Assembly (NCBI RefSeq): GCF_015690355.1
Contig: NZ_JADPRT010000006.1
Span: 118,003-182,002 of the forward strand
Length of the DNA: 64,000 nucleotides
DNA from: Streptacidiphilus fuscans
GTDB lineage: Bacteria; Actinomycetota; Actinomycetes; Streptomycetales; Streptomycetaceae
Reading direction: 5' to 3'
Shown here: piece by piece, positions 1 through 8,793 of the stretch
Numbering within the stretch: position 1 is the first letter of the stretch
How the letters are laid out: every line of letters starts with the position of its first letter
The notes under the pieces: model-generated
The model's database searches: none
What the model saw: the letters and a program-made list of their open reading frames with translations, nothing else
What the model was told of the DNA's origin: nothing
Translations under genes and position numbers: made by a program

Positions 1-1233
1 GGCCGTGAGCACCAGCGTGAGCAGCACCGGCACAGCCACTGCCACCACCGGGTACGCGATCCGCCGCCACGACGTCGTCCCGCGCCCCGCCCTGCCGCGC
101 AGGCGCAGGCCGCGACCGGCGGCCTCGTGGGTGACCATGTGGACGTCGATGTCGCCGGAGTCCTCGATCGTGCTCTCGCCGATGCCCTGTCCGGCGGTCA
201 GCGCGCGGGCGATCCGGCCGCGACGGCTGGTGCCGAGCACGAGCTGGGTGGCGTTCTCGGCACGGGCGAAGTCGAGCAGCGCGGCGGGGATGTGGTCGCC
301 GACGACCGAGTGGTACGTGCCGCCCAGGCTCTCCACCAACTGCCGCTGCACCGCGAGCGCGGCGGGCGAGGCGTCCGCGAGCCCGTCGCTGCGGGCGACG
401 TGCACGGCGAGCAGCTCGCCCCCGGCCGAGCGGGCGGCGATCCGGGCGGCGCGGCGGATCAGCGTCTCGCCCTCACGGCCGCCGGTCAGGGCGACCACCA
501 CCCTTTCCTTCGTCTCCCACACACCGCCGATCCCGTGCTCGGCCCGGTAGCGCTGCAGTCCCTCGTCGACGCGCCCGGCGACCCAGAGCAGCGCGAGTTC
601 GCGCAGCGCGGTCAGGTTGCCGACGCGGAAGTAGTTGGAGAGCGCGGCGTCGACCTTCTCCGCGCCGTAGACGTTGCCGTGCACCATCCGGCGACGCAGG
701 CCCTCCGGCGGCATGTCGACCAGCTCGATCTGGTCGGCGCGCCGCACGACCGCGTCCGGGACGGTCTCGCGCTGCGGGACGCCGGTGATCTTCTGGACGA
801 CGTCGTTCAGCGACTCCAGGTGCTGGACGTTGACGGTGGTGAGCACGTCGATCCCGGCGGCCAGGATGTCCTGGACGTCCTGCCAGCGCTTGGCGTGCGC
901 GCCGCCGGGGATGTTGGTGTGTGCGAGCTCGTCGACCAGCACCACCTCCGGGCGGCGGGCGATGACGGCGTCGGTGTCCATCTCGGTGAACGTCGCCCCG
1001 CGGTACTCGCGGGACACCCGGGGCAGGATCTCGAGCCCGCGCAACCGCTCCTCGGTACGTGGACGGCCGTGGCACTCGACCAGCCCGACGACCACGTCGG
1101 TCCCCCGCTCACGGCGGCGCAGCGCCTCGTCGAGCATCCGGAAGGTCTTCCCCACGCCGGGCGCCGCCCCGAGGTACACCTTCAGCTGCCCCGGAACGGA
1201 CCGGACATGCGCGCGAGTCTCGGACACAGACAC
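1..1233 (-). CDS. kdpD: KdpD osmosensitive K+ sensor histidine kinase, N-terminal part (cut by window edge)
   Basis: Membrane sensor kinase of the KdpDE two-component system, which controls the high-affinity Kdp K+ ATPase. About 411 codons are visible, read from the complement. The start is the GTG at 1233, with AGGGAGG about 6 nt upstream. The conserved KdpD nucleotide-binding domain comes first: LKVYLGAAPGVGKTF (Walker A, about residues 18-32), a VECHGRPRT motif and VVLVDELAHTN (Walker B). A universal-stress-protein-like domain follows (VVALTGGREGE, LVLGTSRRGR). The first transmembrane segments begin just before the window edge (RRIAYPVVAVAVPVLL). The GAF/histidine-kinase half lies outside the window. 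kdpC does not precede it as it usually does; a small membrane-protein gene does, so kdpFABC must lie elsewhere or downstream. Confidence 0.93.
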   Translation of the reverse strand, partial: MSVSETRAHVRSVPGQLKVYLGAAPGVGKTFRMLDEALRRRERGTDVVVGLVECHGRPRTEERLRGLEILPRVSREYRGATFTEMDTDAVIARRPEVVLVDELAHTNIPGGAHAKRWQDVQDILAAGIDVLTTVNVQHLESLNDVVQKITGVPQRETVPDAVVRRADQIELVDMPPEGLRRRMVHGNVYGAEKVDAALSNYFRVGNLTALRELALLWVAGRVDEGLQRYRAEHGIGGVWETKERVVVALTGGREGETLIRRAARIAARSAGGELLAVHVARSDGLADASPAALAVQRQLVESLGGTYHSVVGDHIPAALLDFARAENATQLVLGTSRRGRIARALTAGQGIGESTIEDSGDIDVHMVTHEAAGRGLRLRGRAGRGTTSWRRIAYPVVAVAVPVLLTLVLTA

Positions 1234-1305
1234 GGCGGCCTCCCTCCGTACAAGCCCTTTCAGGGTAGGCCGCGCCGACGTGTGTCGTCGGTCAGCGTTC
1301 GTCGG

Positions 1306-1806
1306 TCAGCGTTCGTCGGTCAGCAGCTCGGCGCGGCGGGTGCGCCGGATGCGCCGTTGCTCGCAGAGCCAGGTCGCGGCCAGGTAGAGCGGCATGGTGA
1401 CGGCGATCAGCAGCGCGCAGCCGGTCACCGCGCTGGCCAGGAACTGTCCGCCGACCTTGGAGACGCCCTGGTAGAAGCAGACCACGACGACCATCAGCAG
1501 CAGGTACCCGCCGAGCGCGGTCGCCCCCGTCTGCCACAGCAGCGCGGGCCAGCCCTGTCGCGCCCAGGCGGGCGTGAAGCGACCCGTCCGCCAGCGGCGT
1601 CCGCGTTCGTCCGGGTGGCGGGCGAGGGCGCGCAGGCCGAGCGCCAGATAGAGCATGAGCAGCACGTAGCCGACGAACGTCACCGCGAACGACAGCGCCC
1701 CGGACAGCAACGGCGGCGGTGTGGACGGCGGCTGATCCACCGTCACCGCCGTGACCGCCGTCGTCACCGCTACCGCCCCTGCCGCGTACGTCGCGAGCAC
1801 GCTCAC
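1306..1806 (-). CDS. Small integral membrane protein, function unknown
   Basis: A 166-aa protein read from the complement. The GTG start at 1806 overlaps the TGA stop of the preceding gene (GTGA), so the two genes are translationally coupled. Four hydrophobic stretches are visible: LATYAAGAVAVTTAVTAV near the N-terminus, FAVTFVGYVLLMLYLALGL, LGGYLLLMVVVVCF and CALLIAVTMPLYLAATWL. A basic, soluble tail rich in Arg (EQRRIRRTRRAELL) ends the protein. No family is recognised. The end of the gene carries a perfect 14-bp direct repeat (GTCAGCGTTCGTCG, twice, 1291-1318) that includes the stop codon. kdpD starts 73 bp downstream, so the three genes may form one transcript. Confidence 0.7.
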   Translation of the reverse strand: MSVLATYAAGAVAVTTAVTAVTVDQPPSTPPPLLSGALSFAVTFVGYVLLMLYLALGLRALARHPDERGRRWRTGRFTPAWARQGWPALLWQTGATALGGYLLLMVVVVCFYQGVSKVGGQFLASAVTGCALLIAVTMPLYLAATWLCEQRRIRRTRRAELLTDER

Positions 1807-2051
1807 TGGCCGCTGCCCTCCCGGAGCAGGAAGTGCCAGCCGCGGATGAAGGTGTGCCAGCCGAACCAGAGCCACAGCGCGAACAGCACCCAGCGCCCGA
1901 CCGGGTACCGCATCACGGCGCGGGCCGTGTCGCTGAGCGTCGGGTATCCGGCCGCGACGCCGCCGCGCGCCAGCGCGTATCCCTCCCAGGCGAAGAGCGC
2001 GCCGAAGACCGCCGCCCAGACGAGGTACCCGATCAACCGCTGGTGTCCCAT
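1803..2051 (-). CDS. Small two-TM membrane protein (DUF6186-like)
   Basis: An 82-aa protein from the ATG at 2051. The open frame runs further upstream, but that part is a basic, low-complexity read-through without the family pattern. The sequence begins MGHQRLIGYLVWAAVFGALFAWEGYALA (first TM), has a PTLSDTARAVMRYPVGRW loop, and ends with LFALWLWFGWHTFIRGWHFLL (second TM). This pattern matches my recollection of the small actinobacterial membrane family DUF6186; I cannot confirm the family number here. Its stop overlaps the GTG of the next gene by 3 bp, indicating an operon of small membrane proteins of unknown role. Confidence 0.68.
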   Translation of the reverse strand: MGHQRLIGYLVWAAVFGALFAWEGYALARGGVAAGYPTLSDTARAVMRYPVGRWVLFALWLWFGWHTFIRGWHFLLREGSGQ

Positions 2052-2541
2052 TCCGCTCCCTCGTCGCCTCGCCACCTCGCTGCCCCGCCGCCTCGTCTTC
2101 GGGCCGGGCCCTATCGCCGATCGTGCTGCATGGCCTCGGCGAAGCCCGGCAGATCCCCTCCTGCGCCGCACGTCGTGTCGCGCGGCTCGCACCCGGAACG
2201 GGGCGAAAACGGACCCTGACGTGCGGCGTCAGGCGGAGTACCGTGGAATACGGCCTGCAGGGCGAGTGAGGAGCGAGACCGGGCAGTGCCGGGCAGATGC
2301 GCACCGCCCGGGACCGCGGTCGACGGCCGAACTGATACGCCGGAGGACGACAGCATCCGGCGCACTCCACCACCTCGTCCAGGCGATGCCCCGGAGGGCA
2401 CGCGCTCTGTAGGTCGGCAGTGGAAACGCAGGTGTAAGAGGCCCGCGCGGGAACACGCCCGCGCGGGCCGGTGCGGTTCCGGGTGCTGGCACTCGGCCGG
2501 ATCGCGATGGATGCTGCTGGTGTCGGCTCCGGTCGACGACC
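2052..2541. other. Divergent intergenic region with one strong hairpin
   Basis: This gap of 490 bp lies between the small membrane-protein gene (minus) and the mannosidase (plus). The only clear structure is the GC-rich inverted repeat at 2440-2469, listed separately. No tRNA, riboswitch consensus or credible small CDS was recognised. Long open frames cross it on both strands, as is usual in DNA of this GC content, but none looks protein-like. Confidence 0.5.
2440..2469 (+). terminator. Perfect 12-bp GC hairpin upstream of the mannosidase gene
   Basis: GGCCCGCGCGGG and CCCGCGCGGGCC face each other across a 6-nt loop (aacacg). There is no U-tract, as is usual for actinobacterial terminators. 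It lies about 70-110 bp upstream of the mannosidase start, between two divergent genes. It is therefore either a transcription stop isolating the mannosidase or a 5'-leader element of that gene. Confidence 0.5.
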
Positions 2542-5500
2542 GTGACCAGCCAGACTGCCACCGGACGCGAATCGAGCATCATGCTGACTCTCCGCATCGC
2601 ATCGATCGAGTGCACGGACCTCTTCGTCGCTGCCCCGGACGGCTCCGCCGAAGAACCGCGCCAGGTCCTCCAGGTCCGGGTCAAGGGAGCCCGTTCCGGC
2701 CGGGACGTGACGGTCACCGTCCGCGGTGGAGCCGAGGGCTCGCTGACCGCACCGGCCGGGCACGAGGTGCTCGAAGTCCCGGTCCGCTGCGCCGAACCGC
2801 CCGGCACGGAGGTCCCGGTGGAGGTCGAGGCGGTGGTCGGCAGACGCCGGGCGACGGCCAGGGCCACCATCACCGTGGCCGAGCCGGGCTGGACCATGTA
2901 CATGGTCTCCCACTTCCACTACGACCCGGTCTGGTGGAACACCCAGGCCGGGTACACCGTCGCCTGGAACGACCAGAAGCACGCGCAGCGGCACCGGTCC
3001 GGCTTCCAGCACGCGGGGTTCGACCTGGTCCGCGCGCATCTGGACCTGGCCCGGCGCGACCCCGACTACTGCTTCGTACTGGCCGAACTCGACTACCTCA
3101 AGCCGTACTGGGACGCCTTCCCCGAGGACCGCGACGCCCTGCGCCGGCTGCTCGCCGAGGGACGCCTCGAGCTGATGGGCGGCCTCTACAACGAGCCGAA
3201 CACCAACCTGACCGGCGCCGAGACCACCATCCGCAACGCGGTGCACGGTCTCGGCTTCCAGCAGGACGTGATCGGCGGCGACCCGGCCACCGCCTGGCAG
3301 CTCGACGTCTTCGGTCACGACCCGCAGTTCCCCGGCCTGATGGCCGCAGCCGGCTTGACCTCCTCGTCCTGGGCGCGCGGGCCGTTCCATCAGTGGGGCC
3401 CGAACATGACCCCGCACGGACCGAGGCCCAAGGACGCCGACACCGAGGGCATGCAGTTCGCGAGCGAGTTCGACTGGGTCGCGCCGAGCGGCGAGTCGCT
3501 GCTGACCCACTACATGGCGGGGCACTACAGCGCCGGCTGGAAGCTGGACTCCTGCGGCTCGTTGCGCGAGGCCGAGGACGCCGCGCTGCGGCTGTTCCGG
3601 ATCCTGTCCAAGGCGGCGGCGACGAAGAACGTGCTGCTGCCCGTCGGCACCGACTACACGCCGCCGAACCGCTGGGCCACCGCGATCCACCGCGACTGGA
3701 ACGCGCGCTACGTCTGGCCGCGCATCGTCTGCGGACTGCCGCGCGACTTCTTCGCCGCCGTACGGGCGGAGTTGGCGGCGAGCGGACGCCGACTGACGCC
3801 GCAGACACGGGACATGAACCCGATCTACACCGGCAAGGACGTCTCCTACATCGACACCAAGCTGGCCCAGCGCGCCACCGAGAACCTACTGGTCGACGCG
3901 GAGAAGTTCGCCACCCTCGCCTGCCTGCTGGGCGACGCCGCCTACCCGGAGGCGGCCCTGGACAAGGCCTGGCGGCACCTGGTCTACGGCGCGCACCACG
4001 ACGGCATCACCGGGTCCGAGTCCGACCAGGTCTACCTGGACCTGCTCGCCGGCTGGCGCGAGGCCTGGGACCTGGCGTCCACCGTCCACGGCAACGCGCT
4101 CGAACACCTCACCACGCGCATCGACACGGCCTCGCTCGCTTCTCCGCAGGTGCTGACGGTCTTCAACCCGAGCAGTTGGGCGCGGACCGACTTGGTGCGG
4201 TTCACCGCACCGCCCTCCTTCGACGGGCTGGTCGACGCCGACGGGCGCGCCGTCCCCACGCTGCGCGAGCCGGGCGGGGTGGGCCCGGACACCCTCACCT
4301 TCCTTGCCCGGGACGTCCCTTCGCTCGGCCACCGCAGCTACCGGCTCACCTTGGACGCCTCGGACGCCTCGGACGGGACTACGGGCTCGGCGCCGGAGAG
4401 CTGGCAGGCCCGTGCAGGCGCGTCCATCGCCAACGAGTTCCATGAGCTGACCGTCGCACCCGAACGCGGCGGTACCGTGTCGAGCCTGCGCGAGCGGGCG
4501 ACCGACCGCGAGCTGATCGCGCCCGGCGCGGTCGGCAACGAGCTGCTGGTCTACGACGAGTACCCCGCGCACCCGGACTTCCACGAAGGCCCGTGGCATC
4601 TGGTGCCCACCGGCCGCTACGACGGCTCGGCCGCGCATCCGGCGGAGTCCGTCGTGGCCGAGGAGTGCCCGCTGGGCGAGCGGATCACCGTGCGCGGCAA
4701 GGTCGGACCGGCCGCCTACACGCAACGGCTCACCCTCTGGCACGGATTGGACCGCGTCGACTGCGAGACCCGGCTGGACGACTGGACCGGCAGCGACCAG
4801 CTGGTCCGGCTGCGCTGGCCCTGCCCGGTCCCGGGCGCGCTGCCTGTCTCGGAGGTGGCGGACGCCGTGATCGGACGCGGCTTCGCGCACCCGGACGTCG
4901 ACGTGGCCGTGCATCCGTGGACCCTGGACAACCCCGCCCACCAGTGGTTCGGCCTCAGCAGCGCCGCGCGCGTGGTGCTCACCGGCACGGACGGCGCGGC
5001 CGTCGGCGCGCGCGCCCTCGGGGTCGCCGAGATCGTCGCCCCGGACGAGGCGGGCGCGGCAAGTCTGGGACGTGAGCTGAGCGTGGCCCTGGTGCGGGCC
5101 GGGGTGACCGCCACCTGCTCGGTGGCGGACGGCCATCGCTACGGCGTCCCGGCGCTGGACTCGAACCTGCCGGACGTCCGGATCAGCATCGGCGGCCCGG
5201 AGGTCAACAGCTTCACCGCCGCCGTCCTGGACGCGGCCGGGCCGGCCCACGCGGACGAGCTGAAGCGCCAACTCGCCGCCGACGGCCACGCCTTGGTCTG
5301 GGTCCCGGCGCGGAAGCCGCTGGCGAGCACCTGGTTGCCCGGCGCGGACCTGACCGCTCCGCTGGACCTGCCCGTGCTCGTCCTCGCGGGAGCGTCGGGC
5401 GGCGACGGTGTCGAACTGGAGGCGGCCGTCACCCGCGTCGTCGCGGACCTGCGGGACGCGCGGATCGAGGTGCGCCAAGCCGCGGAGCTGTGCGGCGGGA

Positions 5501-6927
5501 CGGACATCGAGTTCGAGGACCGGACGGTCGCACTGCTCAACCGGGGCATGCCGGGCTTCGCCGTGGACGTGCGCGGTCGGCTGCACATCTCGCTGCTGCG
5601 CTCCTGCACCGGCTGGCCCTCGGGAGTCTGGATCGACCCGCCCAAGCGCACCGCGCCCGACGGCAGCGGCTTCCAACTCCAGCACTGGACGCACACGTTC
5701 GCCTACGCGCTGGCCTCGGGGGCGGGCGACTGGCGCGCGACCGGCATGGTGGCCCGCGCCCACGACTTCAACCACCCGCTGACCGCTGTTCTGACGGATG
5801 CTCATGCTGATGGCTCGTCAGAGCTGCTACCGCACACGGCATCGCTGGTCGCGGTCGAGCCCGCCGGGCAGGTGGTGCTCACCGCGCTGAAGGCGACCGG
5901 CAATCCGCTGGCCACCGGCCGCTCCGGCGGCGCCGACCCGGTCAACTCCGGCTTCACCGCCCGGTTCTACGAGGCCCACGGCCGCGACGCCGAGACGCGG
6001 CTCACCGTTCCGGTCCCGCTCGCCTCGGCCGCCCACGCCGACCTGGTCGAACGCCCGGGCGCGGCGGTGGACGTCGCGCCGGACGGGACGGTCACCACGG
6101 CCGTCGGACCCAACGGCGTGCAGACCGTCCTGCTGACCACGACACCTCAGGAACGGGAGGCCACCACCGTGCTCGCGCCCGAACACGAGCCGGCCCAGCC
6201 GGTCTTCACCCGCTACTGGCTGCACAACCGGGGCCCCGCGCCGCTCGGCAACCTGCCCGTCAGCGTCCATCTCGAAGCCGCACCGACCGACCCCGACGGC
6301 GCGTCGACCACGCTGCGCGTCACGGTCGCCTCGGACCTGGTGGACAGCGCGGCAGAGGTCGCTCTGCGTCTCGTCGCGCCCGAGGGTTGGCAGGTCGCCC
6401 CGTCGGACCGTCCCGTCTGGCTGGCTCCGGGCGACTGGACGGAGATCGAGGCGACGCTCACCCCGCCCGCCCCTCCGGCCAAGCCAGGACCCGGGCCGCA
6501 CCTGGTCCGGGCGCAGCTCGACCACGACGGCCAGACCGTCGAGGACGTCCTCTTCGTCGACGGCTCGGGACACCCCGTCACTGTCGACAACGACACGCTC
6601 ACCGTCGAGTTGGACACGAAGCGGCTCGCGCTCCGTCCCGGCGGCAGCGCCACGCTGACCGCGACCCTGCACAACAGCGCGCCGTTCGCGATCCACGGCG
6701 AGTGCCAGGCCGTCAGCCCCTGGGGCACCTGGTCCGCCATCAGCCCGGCGACGCAGGGGTTCTCCGTGCCCGCCCACGGTTCGGCGCAGGTACGCGTCGA
6801 GGTCACCGCGCCGGGCGAGGCCCGAGGCGACCGGCAGGGCCAGTGGTGGGTGCTGCTCAAGACCATGTGGTTCGGGCACATCGGCTACTCGCCCGCCTTC
6901 CGTCTCCAGGTCGGGGAGCAGCCGTGA
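2542..6927 (+). CDS. Alpha-mannosidase, glycoside hydrolase family 38, very long form
   Basis: Retaining alpha-mannosidase predicted to remove alpha-linked mannose from glycans. The protein has up to 1461 aa. The GH38 metal/catalytic signature HFHYDPVWW is at residues 124-132. The nucleophile is the Asp of LDVFGHD (about residue 255). The HHDGITGSESD motif of the middle domain is near 485-495. A long beta-rich C-terminal region follows (NEFHELTV opens it). The last 100 residues resemble a NEW3/sugar-binding-associated beta-sandwich (GGSATLTATLHNSAPF). No signal peptide is seen, so it probably acts inside the cell. The GTG at 2542 gives the longest form; the ATG at 2581 is an equally good start because neither has a strong ribosome-binding site. 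The next gene overlaps its stop. Confidence 0.93.
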   Translation: MTSQTATGRESSIMLTLRIASIECTDLFVAAPDGSAEEPRQVLQVRVKGARSGRDVTVTVRGGAEGSLTAPAGHEVLEVPVRCAEPPGTEVPVEVEAVVGRRRATARATITVAEPGWTMYMVSHFHYDPVWWNTQAGYTVAWNDQKHAQRHRSGFQHAGFDLVRAHLDLARRDPDYCFVLAELDYLKPYWDAFPEDRDALRRLLAEGRLELMGGLYNEPNTNLTGAETTIRNAVHGLGFQQDVIGGDPATAWQLDVFGHDPQFPGLMAAAGLTSSSWARGPFHQWGPNMTPHGPRPKDADTEGMQFASEFDWVAPSGESLLTHYMAGHYSAGWKLDSCGSLREAEDAALRLFRILSKAAATKNVLLPVGTDYTPPNRWATAIHRDWNARYVWPRIVCGLPRDFFAAVRAELAASGRRLTPQTRDMNPIYTGKDVSYIDTKLAQRATENLLVDAEKFATLACLLGDAAYPEAALDKAWRHLVYGAHHDGITGSESDQVYLDLLAGWREAWDLASTVHGNALEHLTTRIDTASLASPQVLTVFNPSSWARTDLVRFTAPPSFDGLVDADGRAVPTLREPGGVGPDTLTFLARDVPSLGHRSYRLTLDASDASDGTTGSAPESWQARAGASIANEFHELTVAPERGGTVSSLRERATDRELIAPGAVGNELLVYDEYPAHPDFHEGPWHLVPTGRYDGSAAHPAESVVAEECPLGERITVRGKVGPAAYTQRLTLWHGLDRVDCETRLDDWTGSDQLVRLRWPCPVPGALPVSEVADAVIGRGFAHPDVDVAVHPWTLDNPAHQWFGLSSAARVVLTGTDGAAVGARALGVAEIVAPDEAGAASLGRELSVALVRAGVTATCSVADGHRYGVPALDSNLPDVRISIGGPEVNSFTAAVLDAAGPAHADELKRQLAADGHALVWVPARKPLASTWLPGADLTAPLDLPVLVLAGASGGDGVELEAAVTRVVADLRDARIEVRQAAELCGGTDIEFEDRTVALLNRGMPGFAVDVRGRLHISLLRSCTGWPSGVWIDPPKRTAPDGSGFQLQHWTHTFAYALASGAGDWRATGMVARAHDFNHPLTAVLTDAHADGSSELLPHTASLVAVEPAGQVVLTALKATGNPLATGRSGGADPVNSGFTARFYEAHGRDAETRLTVPVPLASAAHADLVERPGAAVDVAPDGTVTTAVGPNGVQTVLLTTTPQEREATTVLAPEHEPAQPVFTRYWLHNRGPAPLGNLPVSVHLEAAPTDPDGASTTLRVTVASDLVDSAAEVALRLVAPEGWQVAPSDRPVWLAPGDWTEIEATLTPPAPPAKPGPGPHLVRAQLDHDGQTVEDVLFVDGSGHPVTVDNDTLTVELDTKRLALRPGGSATLTATLHNSAPFAIHGECQAVSPWGTWSAISPATQGFSVPAHGSAQVRVEVTAPGEARGDRQGQWWVLLKTMWFGHIGYSPAFRLQVGEQP

Positions 6928-7673
6928 TCGTCGCCCGGATCGGTGAGCTCACCGTCACCGCCGACGAGGTCGACGCGCGGGTCGCGGAGCTGCGGCTCGG
7001 TCCTTATGCGGGGCTGCTGCCGTCGCCGACCACCGCCGAGGGCCGCCAGTTGCGCCGGTGGACCACTCAAGTCCTGCTCACCGAAAGGGTGTTGCGCGAC
7101 CATGCCCGTCGGCACGACCGTCCCGCTCCGCCCGACGCGCCCCGCCCGCTGCCGCAGTCGGCGCGGATCGAGCTCGGCAGCGTGCTTGCCGCGGTGCTGG
7201 CCACCAGCCCGGCGGCGTGGGCGGCGTACGACCTGGTCACCGCGACGGTCACGGTCCCGGAGGAGGCCGTGCGGGCGTACGCGGCCGGGGCCGCGACCGA
7301 CGACAGTCGTCGCACGGAGCGGCGCAGCGTCGTCCACCGGTTCCGGGGACAGCCCGTCAACCAGGGGCGCCCGTACCTGGTCGCGCGGCACGAACTGCCG
7401 CCGCCGGTCGCGGCGGTGGTGTTCGCCGGGCCGGTCGGCGCGGTCGTGGAGCCGTCGCCCGACCACTGGTTCACCCTCGGCAAGCTTGAGCTCCCCGCCC
7501 GCGCGGACCCTGCGGCCGAGGCCCTTGCGGCGGCCCGAGACACGTTGACCGGGTCGCAGCGGCGACAGGTCTTCGCCGAGTGGACGAGCCGTCAGGTCGC
7601 CCGCGTCACCCTGATGCCCGGCTTCGAGCACCCGGCCGACATCCGCCAACCCGACGCGACCCACCACCACTGA
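6924..7673 (+). CDS. Parvulin/SurA-like protein coupled to the mannosidase
   Basis: A 249-aa protein with a GTG start overlapping the mannosidase stop (GTGA) and GGGGAG 5-6 nt upstream. The N-terminus (VARIGELTVTADEVDARVAE) resembles the helical N-terminal segment of SurA/PrsA-type chaperones. The central part (VARHELPPPVAAVVFAGPVG, then AVVEPSPDHWFTLGKLE) follows the spacing of parvulin rotamase domains, where a 'l...vf.l..G.vs.pv....g.h..kl' pattern occurs. There is no signal peptide or lipobox, unlike secreted PrsA. I therefore call it a degenerate parvulin-like protein, possibly a folding helper for the very large mannosidase. That role is inference from the coupling; catalytic activity is not shown. 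Confidence 0.6.
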   Translation: MIVARIGELTVTADEVDARVAELRLGPYAGLLPSPTTAEGRQLRRWTTQVLLTERVLRDHARRHDRPAPPDAPRPLPQSARIELGSVLAAVLATSPAAWAAYDLVTATVTVPEEAVRAYAAGAATDDSRRTERRSVVHRFRGQPVNQGRPYLVARHELPPPVAAVVFAGPVGAVVEPSPDHWFTLGKLELPARADPAAEALAAARDTLTGSQRRQVFAEWTSRQVARVTLMPGFEHPADIRQPDATHHH

Positions 7674-7698
7674 CCGCGTCCGCGAAGGCAGCGGTTCG

Positions 7699-8676
7699 CT
7701 AGGGCACCCGCTCGGTGAAGCACTGCGGTTGGGTCGGGTGCCCGACCGGGGTCAGACACGCCCGCAGGACGGCGCCGCGGCCCGCGGTGACCATCGGCGT
7801 GTCCGCCCCGTCCGAGGCCAGGAAGGCGTTGGCCAGCAGCAGGTCCTGCGTCGCCACCCCCGGCGTGGAGAGCGAGACGGTGTCCCCGACCTGCGCGTTC
7901 CATGCCTTGATCCAGGCGGTGTCGCAGGTCGTGCTGTAGCGGAACTGCAGGTCCGCTCCGGCGCTGGACGTGAAGTAGTCCGGTCCCACCGTCGTCGGCC
8001 CCATGCCGCAACCCGTCTGCTGCGCGTCCTGCCCCACGCAGGAAGCCCCCGCACAGCCCATCCGTATGGCCTTCCAGTAGGGCACGGCAGGAGGAGCGGG
8101 GCTGTCCGAACGCCATGCGTAGGCCACGCCCGCCGTCAGCATCGCGCAGACCACCGCGACGACGGCGAACAACCCCGTGCTGGACCGCAGCCGATGCAAC
8201 CGGCGCGGGCGACGCACGGGCGCGGCGGCGGGCTCGGGTTGAGCGGCCGTGGCAGGCTCGTCAGGCGTCTCCGCCTGCTCAGAGGCGACCTCCGCTTTCT
8301 CGACCTCCTCGACCGCTACAGCCTTCGCGGGCGGCGCGGTGACGTCGTCATCGCCGCCGTTGTCGGTGACCGACTCCGGCAGCGATGACGACGTGACCGC
8401 TTCCGCTGGGTTCGCGGCGACCTTGCCGCGACCGCTCCAGTCCGCCTCCGCGAGCTCCCACAGGGCGCGGAGCGCCCTTTCGGGCTCGTCGGCGACCCGA
8501 CAGAGCTCCTGCACGGCTGCCCACGGCGGCAGCGACTTGGCGTTGAGATAGCGCTCCCACGACGACTTGCTGTACGTCGTGGCCGCCGCGAGCTGCGCGA
8601 GTGAGAGACCCGCGCGGACCCGCAACGCACGCAGTTCTGCCGCCAGATGGCGGCACTCAGGACCCGTCGTGCTCAT
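7699..8676 (-). CDS. XRE-headed single-pass membrane protein with DUF2690-like extracytoplasmic domain
   Basis: A 325-aa protein. Residues about 9-65 form an XRE helix-turn-helix (LRVRAGLSLAQLAAATTYSKSSWERYL). An acidic Ala/Glu-rich linker and a basic patch (RRPRRLHRLR) precede one TM segment (GLFAVVAVVCAMLTAGVAYAW). The outer part has four conserved cysteines arranged CAGASCVGQDAQQTGC, followed by the FRYSTTCDTAWIKAW pattern typical of the Streptomyces DUF2690 domain. The topology puts the DNA-binding head in the cytosol and a disulfide-rich domain outside, suggesting an envelope-sensing membrane regulator. It is a paralogue of the next minus-strand gene, 115 bp upstream. Function is inferred. 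Confidence 0.85.
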   Translation of the reverse strand: MSTTGPECRHLAAELRALRVRAGLSLAQLAAATTYSKSSWERYLNAKSLPPWAAVQELCRVADEPERALRALWELAEADWSGRGKVAANPAEAVTSSSLPESVTDNGGDDDVTAPPAKAVAVEEVEKAEVASEQAETPDEPATAAQPEPAAAPVRRPRRLHRLRSSTGLFAVVAVVCAMLTAGVAYAWRSDSPAPPAVPYWKAIRMGCAGASCVGQDAQQTGCGMGPTTVGPDYFTSSAGADLQFRYSTTCDTAWIKAWNAQVGDTVSLSTPGVATQDLLLANAFLASDGADTPMVTAGRGAVLRACLTPVGHPTQPQCFTERVP

Positions 8677-8682
8677 GCCCCT

Positions 8683-8793
8683 CCCCTCGCGCTCCGCTTC
8701 GGCTCCGCTTCGCTGCGCCTCAGCTCGCCGCTCACCACTGTCCCCTCGCGCTTCGCTTCGGCTCCGCTCCGCTGCGCCTCAGCTCGCCGCTCA
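8683..8793. repeat. 52-bp direct repeat (two copies, 7 bp apart) between the two XRE genes
   Basis: Copy 1 is 8683-8734 and copy 2 is 8742-8793. Both start cccctcgcgct and end cagctcgccgctca, with only a few substitutions. Copy 2 includes the stop codon of the upstream gene (8791-8793). The unit is rich in CGCTTCGGCTCCGC-type tracts. The spacing suggests a recent tandem duplication of the 3' flank of one gene. Confidence 0.85.

Noticed and set aside
127..2412. Long plus-strand open frame of 761 codons
   Set aside because: It is antisense to kdpD and two membrane-protein genes; its translation is low-complexity Arg/Ala/Gly/Pro typical of shadow frames in high-GC DNA.
2400..2470. RNase P RNA or tRNA near 2400-2470
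   Set aside because: Only one short stretch resembles RNase P RNA, and no cloverleaf or CCA end could be built.
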